A stretch of DNA of 46,098 nt from Paenibacillus alvei. Its GTDB lineage: Bacteria; Bacillota; Bacilli; Paenibacillales; NBRC-103111. Of the stretch, positions 16,552 to 25,273 are shown in pieces (the stretch's first letter is position 1; each line of letters starts with the position of its first letter). The notes beneath the pieces are model-generated. The model saw only the letters and a program-made list of their open reading frames with translations, made no database searches and was not told the origin of the DNA. The stretch covers positions 1 through 46,098 of the forward strand of contig CAMCVV010000015.1 of NCBI GenBank assembly GCA_945881905.1, given 5' to 3'. The position numbers and the translations under genes are program-made.

Positions 16552-18615
16552 CTATTGACCGCGAAGACGAGTAAATAAATTATATTGAATGATTTGATCA
16601 GAGTATGTAAGTTGTCGAACGGCTCGCTCAGCATTTGATGAACATGCAGTCACATCAATGATCGAACGAGTAGACAAGTCGTAGCACGTCCCTTGTTCGA
16701 TTTGGGAATCTGCTGAGGATTTATAGAAGTGTGTCGCATCCGTGTAAGACCCATTTCGGAATATCGCGATCGGATCTTCTTCATGCTCATCGGTAAGCAG
16801 AGGAACACCCATCATAGGAAATGAACGACTAGATATCCCGAGCAAGTGAAGAATCGTTGGCGTGATGTCAATTTGTCCTGCGGGCTGGGTGTACACACCT
16901 GCACGCGCATCATCAGGTAAGTGGATCAGCATTGGGACTTGATCGAGCAACTGCAATTGCTCCATCGCATCAATGGGTCGTCCAAGAAACGATTCATACA
17001 AGTCCGTATCCCGAATATTGTTATCGTGATCCCCATACAAGATAACAATGGAGTTGTCATATAATCCTTGTTCCTTCAATTGATCAAGGAATTCGCCAAG
17101 CGCAATGTCCACGTAATGGATACTTTGCAAGTAATCTCCGAGAAGGGTTCCATTCCACTCCAGTAAGTCAAGACGTTGCTCATTTCGTGGAAGCTCGAAG
17201 GGGTGATGACTCGTTAGCGTAATTAAGAAAGAGTAGGACGGTTGAGCGTTTCGAGAGATGAACTCCGCTGATTGTCGCAAGAAAGATCGGTCTTCAAGAG
17301 ACCAACCCAAGCGTTTTGTCATCACAAAATCTTTGATCGAATAAAACGTATCGTAGCCCATCTGGTCGTACATCATATTGCGGTTCCAGAAACCACCTTC
17401 AAACGCGTGATACGCAGAAGTCGAATAACCACTTTGTTTTAAAATACGAGGCAAACACGTGTAGTCGTTCTGTGCATATCGAATAAATACCGAACCGATA
17501 GGAAGCGGATGTAAAGAGCAATTCGCCAAAAAATCAGCATCTGCTGTACGTCCATCTTCGGTTTGGTGATAAAATTGATTGAAATACGCGCTATTTTTCA
17601 TGAGTTTATTGAAGTTTGGTGTAATTTCCTGGTTGTTGAAGGATAAGCCAATCATAAAGTTCTGCATGGCTTCAATTTGAACCGTGATAACATTCGCTCC
17701 ACGGTAAGCTCCAAACAAGCGATCCTGCTCATGAGCAGAACGCTTCATTGCACGATCGTCCATCCATTGCTTGATGTGGGATACTTCTTCATCAGATAGT
17801 TGTGGTTCACTCAACCAATGTGTATTCGCATAACGGTACAGATCATAACCATGAAAGGCAAGTAAGCCAATATAACTGTATAAGGACAAATTCCACCAGT
17901 CGGTTGTAAATAATCGACTAGCTTTGTTATATTTGGCATCAGCTAGCGGTACGAAGAACAGCGTTGCACTGAGGATCAATACGGATACACCTAATAGGGA
18001 CTTCTTCGCTAATGACGACCAGACATATGATTGCTGGTGAGTTGATGCTATCGTTGATGGAATCGTTGAAGGTATCGTTGAGGGTATCGTTGAACGCGTC
18101 AATGGTTGGGTTGCGGTTGTCTTCTGAGAACGACTTCTCCACAACACAATTAGGACATAAGGAATGATGATTACTCCATCGACAAAAAATAAATAATCTC
18201 GGGCACCGATGAGGGTCATGATGCTTGCACCTAATTCAAGAGTCTGTCCTGCTTGCATAAGTACAGGCACTGTGATGAGATCTCCAAAATGACGATAATA
18301 TAACAGATCACTGTAGAGTAGAGTCGCAATACCTAGATGAATGCACGTAAGCGCAATGATTTTCCCTCGATGAGATAACCAATAAATCCAGAAAATCAGC
18401 AACCCCATGGCGCCAAGTGAAATGATGACATATTCGCTAAATGAATTACCATATACATTTATGAAATTGTGCATGAGAGATAATTTCAACAAGTTGATCA
18501 CAGCAAACAGAATCGTTTCGATGAATGCGATGTTTACGAGGATACGCCATGATGCCATCAGGCTATCTTTGATAGAAACTACAGGAACCCTGAACATGAT
18601 GCACCATACTTTCAA
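16552..18615 (-). CDS. LtaS-like phosphoglycerol transferase / sulfatase-fold membrane enzyme
   Basis: This protein of about 687 residues combines five N-terminal membrane segments (between about 25 and 225) with an extracellular alkaline-phosphatase/sulfatase-fold domain (about 305-620). Metal and catalytic positions are visible: Glu315 (VQIEAMQNF), the nucleophile Thr357 (DGRTADADF), the SSHHPF-like TSHHPFELP and GDHDNN. Lipoteichoic-acid synthases of this type transfer glycerol phosphate from phosphatidylglycerol to a polymer or glycolipid primer. Between TM4 and TM5 lies a small STIP repeat. The start is uncertain: TTG 18615 or ATG 18597, neither with a clear ribosome site. It is the last gene of a tight minus-strand unit behind larA, glxK and a TupA-like gene, suggesting a cell-envelope polymer role for the unit (inference). 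Confidence 0.88.
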   Translation of the reverse strand: MKVWCIMFRVPVVSIKDSLMASWRILVNIAFIETILFAVINLLKLSLMHNFINVYGNSFSEYVIISLGAMGLLIFWIYWLSHRGKIIALTCIHLGIATLLYSDLLYYRHFGDLITVPVLMQAGQTLELGASIMTLIGARDYLFFVDGVIIIPYVLIVLWRSRSQKTTATQPLTRSTIPSTIPSTIPSTIASTHQQSYVWSSLAKKSLLGVSVLILSATLFFVPLADAKYNKASRLFTTDWWNLSLYSYIGLLAFHGYDLYRYANTHWLSEPQLSDEEVSHIKQWMDDRAMKRSAHEQDRLFGAYRGANVITVQIEAMQNFMIGLSFNNQEITPNFNKLMKNSAYFNQFYHQTEDGRTADADFLANCSLHPLPIGSVFIRYAQNDYTCLPRILKQSGYSTSAYHAFEGGFWNRNMMYDQMGYDTFYSIKDFVMTKRLGWSLEDRSFLRQSAEFISRNAQPSYSFLITLTSHHPFELPRNEQRLDLLEWNGTLLGDYLQSIHYVDIALGEFLDQLKEQGLYDNSIVILYGDHDNNIRDTDLYESFLGRPIDAMEQLQLLDQVPMLIHLPDDARAGVYTQPAGQIDITPTILHLLGISSRSFPMMGVPLLTDEHEEDPIAIFRNGSYTDATHFYKSSADSQIEQGTCYDLSTRSIIDVTACSSNAERAVRQLTYSDQIIQYNLFTRLRGQ
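18050..18097 (-). repeat. Four 12-bp tandem repeats inside the LtaS-like gene
   Basis: Four imperfect copies of ATCGTTGAAGGT lie head to tail in frame. They encode S/T-I-P/A-S tetrapeptide repeats (STIPSTIP and so on) in the loop between the fourth and fifth membrane segments. Unit number could vary between strains by slippage without breaking the frame. Confidence 0.8.
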
Positions 18616-18645
18616 TAATTTATGACAAACATTTATCGTGTTAAC

Positions 18646-19932
18646 TTATAGATTATAAACGGTATTAGGGGATTCCACAACATAGGGAATCGTGAGTGGT
18701 CCTTGTGGAAGCACAGCAACGGACATGTCGGACCCGTATTTCTCTTGAAGCTTGAGAATGGTATGGATAAGATCAGGAGCAGGTATATACATACAACGCT
18801 GAATGACTTCATCAGATAACGCTGAATGCACATAGACATCAGCCCACGTCTGGATCACTGCTTGCTTCTGCACTTGCCATTGGTCGAACATCTGAAATGC
18901 GGGGTCTTCAATCATCTGGAGCAACTGAGCCGGCGTATCTGCCATCTGCAGGATTTTTGCGTAATTCCCATGATCCGGCACCCCATCTGAACATTCGGCT
19001 AAACAGAGGATGGTTCCACCTGGTTTCACGATTTTGTGAGCGGCACTCATTCCTTTTACGGCCTGATACAGATTCTGGTCAAGTGGATATCCCGAATTCG
19101 AGGTAATGACGAGATCGAATCGATGTTCACATTGAACCATGGCATGTTCTTTGACATAAGCACATCCTTGCGCATGTGCAACAAATAACTCCCCAGCAAA
19201 TACGCGTGTGATTTGTTTCTGAGCGTTCAACGTGACATTTAATAGAAAATTAGGTTTGCAGAGTAGATTGACTTCACGCGCCATGTTCTGTAAGGGATTA
19301 TTCGTCATATTACCCCATGTGGCCAAGGGGTGACCGATCATTCGGGCATTATGGAAAGTCATGATGGTTTCTATTCCTGCAATCCCCGGCATGATGCCTT
19401 TGCATCCACCAGAAAAACCAGCAAGAAAGTGGGGTTCAATAAACCCAGTCACAATGCGGAAGTCTGCTTCGACGTAAGCTTTGTTTAAGTAGACATCACA
19501 TCCTTGAGAACTTCTTCCTACATGGGATAATTCGTCCATGTTTTGACAATGGTGATTGATCACATTCACATGATCCACGACCCATTCGCCGAGCATTGTG
19601 ATTAATTCATTCTTTGTCTGATCACGGTGTGTGCCTGTGCCGTTAATTATCGTAATGTGTGACAAGGGTACATGAGTGAGCTCATCGAGTAGGATTGGGA
19701 TAAGCAGATGGTTGGGTGTGGGACGTGTCATATCGCTGATCACTATAGCGACATGATCCGTAGATTTCACTAGCTCGCGCAATGGAGCAGTACCGATCGG
19801 TTGACGCAATGCTGCTATAATCGATGCTCGTTCATCATCAACAGCTTGGATGTTCTTCGGTTGCACGATCGTCGCATGATCTGGAACATCCATGATGATC
19901 GCGTTTCTCCCATACAATATCGATGTTTTCAC
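18646..19932 (-). CDS. larA: LarA-family nickel-pincer racemase/epimerase
   Basis: This 428-residue protein belongs to the lactate racemase LarA family (old name DUF2088), which uses a nickel pincer nucleotide to invert alpha-hydroxy acids by hydride transfer. Aligning by eye with Lactiplantibacillus LarA, the key residues are kept: Arg70 (DMTRPTP), His102 (GTGTHRDQ), His168 (GFIEPHFLAGFSGG), Lys178 (CKGIMPG), His194 (FHNARMIGHP), and Gln290 with Lys293. The family covers lactate, malate, other short hydroxyacids and gluconate 2-epimerisation, so lactate should not be assumed. The cofactor genes larB, larC and larE are not in the window. It starts at a GTG four bases after the glycerate kinase stop, so the two are co-translated, and glycerate or a sugar acid is a reasonable candidate substrate (inference). 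Confidence 0.9.
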   Translation of the reverse strand: MKTSILYGRNAIIMDVPDHATIVQPKNIQAVDDERASIIAALRQPIGTAPLRELVKSTDHVAIVISDMTRPTPNHLLIPILLDELTHVPLSHITIINGTGTHRDQTKNELITMLGEWVVDHVNVINHHCQNMDELSHVGRSSQGCDVYLNKAYVEADFRIVTGFIEPHFLAGFSGGCKGIMPGIAGIETIMTFHNARMIGHPLATWGNMTNNPLQNMAREVNLLCKPNFLLNVTLNAQKQITRVFAGELFVAHAQGCAYVKEHAMVQCEHRFDLVITSNSGYPLDQNLYQAVKGMSAAHKIVKPGGTILCLAECSDGVPDHGNYAKILQMADTPAQLLQMIEDPAFQMFDQWQVQKQAVIQTWADVYVHSALSDEVIQRCMYIPAPDLIHTILKLQEKYGSDMSVAVLPQGPLTIPYVVESPNTVYNL

Positions 19933-19936
19933 GTAC

Positions 19937-21079
19937 TCATCTTCCTCTCGGGAATACAGTCATTGTTCTCATCACTTGCTCTACGGTGTATTCTAGCAAT
20001 GACGACGCTTGATCCATCGCTTGTTGCAACGTCTTCGGGCCGTTCATGATACTGAATACGGCTAGGATCCCATGAGGGTATAACTGTTCAATACCAGAAC
20101 CGACAGATCCAGCGAAAGCGATCGTGGGCACACCATATTGCTGTGCAGCTTGCGCAATGCCCATGGGCGTCTTACCTGAAGCTGTCTGCTCATCGATCTG
20201 TCCTTCACCTGTGATCACCAGATCTGCTTCTGCCAGATAGCGGTCTATGTCTGTGTAGGCAAGTACTACATCGATTCCTCTTTGGATGGTAGAAGGGAAG
20301 AACGCTAAGCATGCACCGCAGATCCCGCCTGCTGCTCCAGCACCAGTAAGATCATGAAGCTTGACTCCTGTTGTCAGCGCGATCAAGTCAGCCCATGCCA
20401 CCATGTTAGTTTCCAGTTGTTCAACGAATTCAGGTGTTGCACCTTTCTGTGGACCGAACACATGAGTTGCTCCTAGGGGTCCAATTAGCGGATTCTGCAC
20501 ATCCGTCGCAATGAGAAATTGAGATTCCGCTATACGAGGGTCCCAATTACGATCATCGATGGTATGAATTTCTAGTAAATGTCCGCCACCCCAGGAGACT
20601 TCTTTCCCCGATTGATTAAGTAAGCGCATGCCCAGAGCCTGCAGCATTCCTGCACCACCATCGTTCGTTGCGCTTCCACCTAATGCGAGAATGAATTGAC
20701 GACAACCGTCATCTAATGCTTGTTTAATCAATTCTCCTGTTCCGTATGTAGTAGCCATCAGTGGATTAAGGTCTTCTCTCGCAATCAAGGTAATTCCTGA
20801 AGCTTGAGCCATTTCGATGATCGCGATATGTCCCTTGGGAATGAGTCCATATGCCGCCATGACAGGTAGACCGAGGGGTCCAGTTACGCGGACGGGTATC
20901 TTACGACCCTCTGCAGACCTGAGAAGACTATCCATCGTGCCTTCACCACCATCCGCAATCGGTACTTTGATCGTTTCGGCATGGGGCATACAGCGCTTAA
21001 TCCCTCTTTCGATTGCATCTGCAGCTTCAACTGCAGTGAGACTTCCTTTGAAAGAATCAGGTGCAATGAGAATTTTCAC
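19937..21079 (-). CDS. glxK: Glycerate 2-kinase (GarK/GlxK type)
   Basis: This 380-residue type I glycerate kinase phosphorylates D-glycerate, usually to 2-phosphoglycerate, feeding lower glycolysis. Family marks are the N-terminal APDSFKGSLTA, PIADGGEGT near residue 40, ALGGSATNDGGAGM (about 131-144), the GAAGG loop (about 250) and DLVITGEGQID (about 287-297). Length is normal. The GTG at 21079 has GAAAGGAG upstream. It lies 15 bases after the TupA-like gene and 4 bases before larA. The link to LarA suggests that LarA could interconvert glycerate enantiomers or epimerise a precursor acid, so that the kinase receives the right stereoisomer (inference). Confidence 0.94.
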   Translation of the reverse strand: MKILIAPDSFKGSLTAVEAADAIERGIKRCMPHAETIKVPIADGGEGTMDSLLRSAEGRKIPVRVTGPLGLPVMAAYGLIPKGHIAIIEMAQASGITLIAREDLNPLMATTYGTGELIKQALDDGCRQFILALGGSATNDGGAGMLQALGMRLLNQSGKEVSWGGGHLLEIHTIDDRNWDPRIAESQFLIATDVQNPLIGPLGATHVFGPQKGATPEFVEQLETNMVAWADLIALTTGVKLHDLTGAGAAGGICGACLAFFPSTIQRGIDVVLAYTDIDRYLAEADLVITGEGQIDEQTASGKTPMGIAQAAQQYGVPTIAFAGSVGSGIEQLYPHGILAVFSIMNGPKTLQQAMDQASSLLEYTVEQVMRTMTVFPRGR

Positions 21080-21094
21080 TCAATAAGCTCCTTT

Positions 21095-22099
21095 CTAGAG
21101 CTGCGTGGTATGTGATTTATCTAGGGATGTAGTCAAATTCTTATATCTGGGAGGCAAATGTAACAATCTACCGATATCAAGTAAACCTTGAGGAGTCCGA
21201 CTAGTTATTGCTCCAGCACCCGGTGTAAACGTCAACTCGCTGAGAATCGGTTTGCTGTGGTATTCGAAGAAATCCACGCGCACAAAAGGAAAAGGTTTCG
21301 ATAATATCCGTGCATAAGTCATCATATCATCGAACGAAGTTGGTTTTGTGGGAAGTTCGCCTTGATAGTAAAATTTATGTGTGGGATCATCTGTATCCGA
21401 CTTTCTCCAATTAGAATCCATCCTCGCAAGCTTCACGACGCCGTTTTGTTTAAACACAACTTGGATCAACTGGGGTTCACCATGAAAACAATACAGTTGA
21501 TAATCAATAGGTAGGAAACCTGCATCGGTATCCAGATATTTTTCTATGATGATTCTCGGTCTAATCTTCGAATAATGGATTTCTGCTAATTGCAAGCTAT
21601 AATCTGAGCGTATCCAGCGGTTAAGTTTCTTTAGGGATTCTGGAATATCCAACAGATCCTTATTGCCACATATGATGTTATATCTACATCCGTGGGTGCA
21701 TTTGATGACGAATTGTTGAGGCAATGCCTCCCAATTAATTTGAGTAGGATGGTCATATACACCGTATTGTTCATTCAATAGCTCTTCGCAACCACAGTCT
21801 CTGACGTATGACCTTACTTCATATTTATCTGCACATTGGACGACAAGCGGGTGTTGCCAATAGAGCTTCAACCATTGGATTTTCTCATTTAGATCTTGGG
21901 GGTTGGCGAGGTTGAGCTTCTTCCCAGTCCTCTTGCGATAGATGTATTTCGTGGCAAGAAGGGGTGAAGATTTCACTAACAGAGCAAACCACAGATGATG
22001 ACTTGTTCTGAGTGTTCGTTTAGCGGTGCGCACCACGATTCTTTTCACTGCATGTGAATTGAGTTTCTTCAGGTATCTACGTATCTGAGGTATGATCAA
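21095..22099 (-). CDS. TupA-like ATP-grasp protein
   Basis: This 334-residue protein matches the ATP-grasp family named after TupA of teichuronopeptide synthesis. Typical marks are NPQDLNEKIQWLKLYWQHPL, CADKYEVRSYV, QQFVIKCTHGC (nucleotide-binding strand), IIIEKYL, DYQLYCFHGEPQLIQVV and FPFVRVDFFEYHSKPILSEL near the C-terminus. The last region supplies acidic metal ligands. Such proteins are thought to make amide or ester links on cell-surface polysaccharides using ATP. The start is a TTG at 22099 with ACGGAG upstream. A basic N-terminal segment (about 1-45) may bind membrane. It heads the four-gene unit that ends with the LtaS-like enzyme. The upstream gap of about 220 bases holds no gene I can support. 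Confidence 0.85.
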   Translation of the reverse strand: MIIPQIRRYLKKLNSHAVKRIVVRTAKRTLRTSHHLWFALLVKSSPLLATKYIYRKRTGKKLNLANPQDLNEKIQWLKLYWQHPLVVQCADKYEVRSYVRDCGCEELLNEQYGVYDHPTQINWEALPQQFVIKCTHGCRYNIICGNKDLLDIPESLKKLNRWIRSDYSLQLAEIHYSKIRPRIIIEKYLDTDAGFLPIDYQLYCFHGEPQLIQVVFKQNGVVKLARMDSNWRKSDTDDPTHKFYYQGELPTKPTSFDDMMTYARILSKPFPFVRVDFFEYHSKPILSELTFTPGAGAITSRTPQGLLDIGRLLHLPPRYKNLTTSLDKSHTTQL

Positions 22100-22320
22100 C
22101 TAGGACAACTCCGTTCCATTCATGTATAAGGCATCATTGTGAGTTCTTGAACGTTCCTTAAGTGTGTCATAAGAGGACAAGAACACGTTCGATAGCTAGG
22201 ATAATTTCAGATGATATATCCAAATAAACCATTGAGAGGCAATGTCATGACGAACATCAGAAATGGCGGTGCATGAGGCTTCTATAAGGAAGTAAAGTCA
22301 TAGGGGACGCCTTGTCAATT

Positions 22321-22932
22321 TCAAGCTAATCCTACCGATTGCATCTCCCACTGAGGATCACTTGTCGCATCGAGTAAGAAGCGAGCGACATCGGCACGCG
22401 CAATTCTACGTCCGCCTTGAGGTACACCGCTTAATGCGTTTCGATATGTGCCTGTTGCAGGCGTGTTCGTCAAGCCCATGGGTCTAGCAATCGTCCACGT
22501 AAGACCAGCTTGCTGAATCAACTCGACTGCTTGGCGATGGTCTGCTAGCACATGGCGCAAGAAGCGCTCAGCGATCCAACCGAAGATACCGGGGATCTCT
22601 CGGTGAATGCCTGCCGAAGCCATATAGACGATGCGGGAGACGTGATGCAGGTTCATACCTGCGACGATGTTTGCGACCATCTCTGAGAGTGTAGTCGAAG
22701 CGCCCATGCTTGGTCCACCTAAGCAGGAAACGATCACATCATGGCCTGCGATCGCTTGCCCAACGGCGTCTCGATCAAGTGCATCACCCACCACAAGACG
22801 TAAGTTCGTGTGTGTATGATTCAATTTCGAGGCATTTCGTACAAAAGCTGTGACATGGTGACCTTCTGCTAAAGCCAATGTAACGAATTCTTGCCCCGTT
22901 GCACCACTGGCACCAAAAACGATCATTTTCAT
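22321..22932 (-). CDS. NAD(P)H-binding atypical SDR protein
   Basis: This 203-residue single-domain Rossmann protein has FGASGATGQEF (about 6-16), typical of the NAD(P)H-binding family related to NmrA and flavin reductases. It also shows VVGDALDRDAV, a conserved VSCLGGPS stretch, YMASAGIHREIPG, and TIARPMGLTN near residue 150. It lacks the classical YxxxK motif. Such proteins act as quinone or flavin reductases, as redox sensors, or have no known activity. The ATG at 22932 has TAGGAGG upstream. It is a single-gene unit; no partner gene is evident. Confidence 0.88.
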   Translation of the reverse strand: MKMIVFGASGATGQEFVTLALAEGHHVTAFVRNASKLNHTHTNLRLVVGDALDRDAVGQAIAGHDVIVSCLGGPSMGASTTLSEMVANIVAGMNLHHVSRIVYMASAGIHREIPGIFGWIAERFLRHVLADHRQAVELIQQAGLTWTIARPMGLTNTPATGTYRNALSGVPQGGRRIARADVARFLLDATSDPQWEMQSVGLA

Positions 22933-23091
22933 TCGATTAACCTCCTAGTTAAGGTAAGCTCGTTGATTCATATCAATTGGGTAGCTAATTCACGCATACA
23001 CGTGACGTATCCTAATTATATACCACGAGAAGAGGTATAAGTAGTTATGTAGTGAGAATACCGAAAATGTGAAGTTACATAGACGAATCTT

Positions 23092-23678
23092 TCATGTACG
23101 GGGAAACTTCTTCATATAGGCTCTTGGCGTCTGCTTCTTGTATTGTTTGAACACGCAAAAAAAGTCTTCACGGAAGAGAAACCGGATTCCGAAGCGAGAT
23201 CAGTCATCTTCAAATCAGTAGAGATCAGTAACGAACACGCATGACGCAAACGAATTTCATGCAATAAGGCAATCATCGTTTTACCTGTGTGATGTCGAAC
23301 GACATGGCACAGATAGGTTTTGCTAATGAAGAAATAAGTTGCTACTTGATCGAGCGTTAGCTCATTCTGGTAATTGAGATTCAGATATAATAGAATTTTA
23401 CCGATAAGATCAGGCTTTACTTGTGAATCAACATGAAGTGGTAGTGTTCGTTCGATACTAACATGACGTTGAATCAGAACGATGAGTTCAGTCAACTTGG
23501 CGCGCAACAAGGTTTGACGAAATAAAGAATCAGAAATGAACTCGGCATGTAGTTCTCGAAAAAGCGCTTCAATTTCTGTTCGGAGTTCGGCTTCCAATCC
23601 TTTCCTTGTTCGAAGACAATGAATCAATTCACGCTTCCGGAAGATCGGAATATCTTCACTCCTTATATGGAAAGTCAT
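23092..23678 (-). pseudogene. AraC-family regulator relic with a frameshift in the DNA-binding domain
   Basis: The minus strand encodes a C-terminal AraC-type domain: LTLDQVATYFFISKTYLCHV is the first helix-turn-helix and MTDLASESGFSSVKTFF the second. At a run of seven T (23163-23157) the frame leaves the family pattern. One extra T would restore CVFKQYKKQTPRAYMKKF and a stop at 23092-23094. As it stands, the open frame ends at 23112 with an unrelated tail. The N-terminal sensing domain is also missing, and the upstream end runs into a relic on the other strand. No ribosome site supports the ATG at 23678. It is a decayed gene; a sequencing slip at the homopolymer would explain only the frameshift, not the missing half. 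Confidence 0.75.
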
Positions 23679-23945
23679 CAGAAGAATGCTGGTGGAAATG
23701 GGAAAATCCTCTTTGGGATATCCGAAAATTATTTGTATCCAAAAGACTTTGACTCATTGCTGTATGCTTCGCAAATTCTCCAAGCGGAAGCGATGCGTTA
23801 TGGCGTCGAGCATTGGCGCCGTAACCGCGGTGATTGCATGGAATCTGTGTATTGGCAATTAAATGAATGTTGGACCTCATCACTTACGAACCAGATGGAA
23901 GAATCCATTCGTTTGGGACTTGCAGGGCACATTAGATTGGATTGA
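23619..23945 (+). pseudogene. GH2 beta-mannosidase relic (C-terminal catalytic fragment)
   Basis: A 108-codon frame contains about 70 residues that match the end of the catalytic barrel of GH2 beta-mannosidases: SHQKNAGGNGKI, then FDSLLYASQILQAEAMRYGV, then EHWRRNRGDCMESVYWQLNE and CW. After the CW the sequence leaves the family pattern, so the usual carbohydrate-binding end is lost. More than 600 residues of a normal protein are missing upstream, and the left end meets the AraC relic. There is no ribosome site. It indicates that the ancestor had a beta-mannosidase gene beside an AraC regulator. Confidence 0.75.
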
Positions 23946-24047
23946 AGTAAATTAGAATATGTACATAGCGCGAAGCGTAATGGGAACTTTCCATCGAAGA
24001 CATTCAGAATGCGTTTCCCTTACCTGAATGTTCAACGCAAGATGTCA

Positions 24048-24467
24048 TCAAATACGGAGTTGGTCTGCTCGCCAGTGGGTAATTAGTTTCTTGATGGCGT
24101 CGGGCCCTAGTTGTTTCTCAACTGCTTGTTGACATAAGTCAGGAAATTCTTTATCTGAAGCAAATCGCAACGCGATAATTTGTTTTCGGGTAAGCGCAGG
24201 ATCGAGTGGTTGGCCTGTCAGCATAGTATGACGTGTACGCTCTTCTGAGAGAATCACACGATCTTGTAGTCTTGTCGTGAATCGCCCAACAAACGAATTT
24301 AATACAAGTAAGCTTAGACTTAATCCACTGAGCATTATCGTAGGAAGTGCGAAGTCTTCATTGAACATGTACACGATGCTACCGAATACAACGATGAGGT
24401 TGAGCAAGGAAAGTACATCGAAAGGGGATAACCTTCTGTGATTATTGTAATTTTGTTCTTTTTTCAT
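24048..24467 (-). CDS. DUF6526 family membrane protein
   Basis: This 139-residue protein has two membrane segments (about 17-35 and 42-60). A cytoplasmic tail follows with the family pattern RLQDRVILSEERTRHTML, GQPLDPALTRKQIIALRFAS and LITHWRADQLRI. Proteins of this domain family occur in Firmicutes and Bacteroidetes without known function. The ATG at 24467 has TAGGAGGAC upstream, an ideal ribosome site. It follows the YdcF-like gene on the same strand by about 50 bases, which may make a two-gene unit. Confidence 0.82.
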   Translation of the reverse strand: MKKEQNYNNHRRLSPFDVLSLLNLIVVFGSIVYMFNEDFALPTIMLSGLSLSLLVLNSFVGRFTTRLQDRVILSEERTRHTMLTGQPLDPALTRKQIIALRFASDKEFPDLCQQAVEKQLGPDAIKKLITHWRADQLRI

Positions 24468-24519
24468 GATAAGTCCTCCTAATTGATGTGTGTATAGATT
24501 TCTGAATCGGGCATCTTGC

Positions 24520-25155
24520 TTAGCGATGTGTTAGGAGATAGACGACGTATTTTGACCATTCGGTCAAAACAACCTGCATTTTTTCGGAGTCTTCCCACCA
24601 TTCATGTAGTTCTCCCACGTTTGGATCAGGTGCTACAGCGTATGTGAGTTGAATGCCAGAGTTAGCAAACACCTTATTGAAGATATACGCACTTCGTCGT
24701 GAATGCCAATAGGTCGTTACTACTACAGCTTGTTCCCAACCTTGCTCAAGCATATATTCCCGACAATAGACCGCGTTCTCGTATGTACTTCGAGAACGCT
24801 CTTCAAGATGTATGGCTGCTCGAGCAACACCATGTAACAAGGCATAATCCATCATTTCGGTTACAGATCGAATTCGCCAAGATAAAGACGTGCCGTCAGA
24901 TAATAGTAATTGATCGGCAAATCCTTGTTGGAGTAATTGAGTGCCTCGTGCAGTTCTTTCCCCGCTAGATTCCCCTCCTAAGACAATGATCACATCAGAA
25001 GGAGTAACATTCTCTGTGATGCTTAGATGGTTTCCCATCCATTGCAAAAACGGGTTCTTCAATAAGAAGAGTAAACCGATAACGACAAGGACGATCATAA
25101 TGAAAGTATACCTTCTGCGCCAGGTAAGAATGGATAATGGTGCAATTCTGCTCAT
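24520..25155 (-). CDS. YdcF/SanA/ElyC-type membrane-anchored DUF218 protein
   Basis: This 211-residue protein has one N-terminal membrane segment (about 14-34) and a Rossmann-like DUF218 domain outside it. Family marks are DVIIVLGGESSGERTARG (about 58-75), LLLSDG, the acidic EERSRSTYENA (about 119-129) and VVVTTYWHSRRS (about 146-157). Related proteins (SanA, ElyC, YdcF) affect envelope integrity, but no reaction is proven. The start is an ATG at 25155 with a matching promoter upstream. The ABC-2 exporter is transcribed away from it. Confidence 0.86.
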   Translation of the reverse strand: MSRIAPLSILTWRRRYTFIMIVLVVIGLLFLLKNPFLQWMGNHLSITENVTPSDVIIVLGGESSGERTARGTQLLQQGFADQLLLSDGTSLSWRIRSVTEMMDYALLHGVARAAIHLEERSRSTYENAVYCREYMLEQGWEQAVVVTTYWHSRRSAYIFNKVFANSGIQLTYAVAPDPNVGELHEWWEDSEKMQVVLTEWSKYVVYLLTHR

Positions 25156-25198
25156 GGGGACTCCTGTTTCATTCTTCTTTGAATTCGTTATATAATAT

Positions 25199-25226
25199 AT
25201 TATACGTGATTCTGCATTTGATTCAA
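25199..25226 (-). promoter_or_regulatory. Promoter for the YdcF-like gene
   Basis: On the minus strand TTGAAT (25226-25221) and a perfect TATAAT (25204-25199) are 16 bases apart, about 45 bases before the start codon. The region also contains TGATTCTG and CAGAATCA arms (25207-25245) that could fold or act as an operator for either divergent gene. Confidence 0.5.
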
Positions 25227-25273
25227 ACTTAAGTTGACAGAATCATGCACACCAATCGAGGAGGAGTAAACAA

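Noticed and set aside
18407-21086. Plus-strand open frames opposite the larA, glxK and LtaS-like genes
   Set aside because: Shadow frames under well-supported minus-strand genes.
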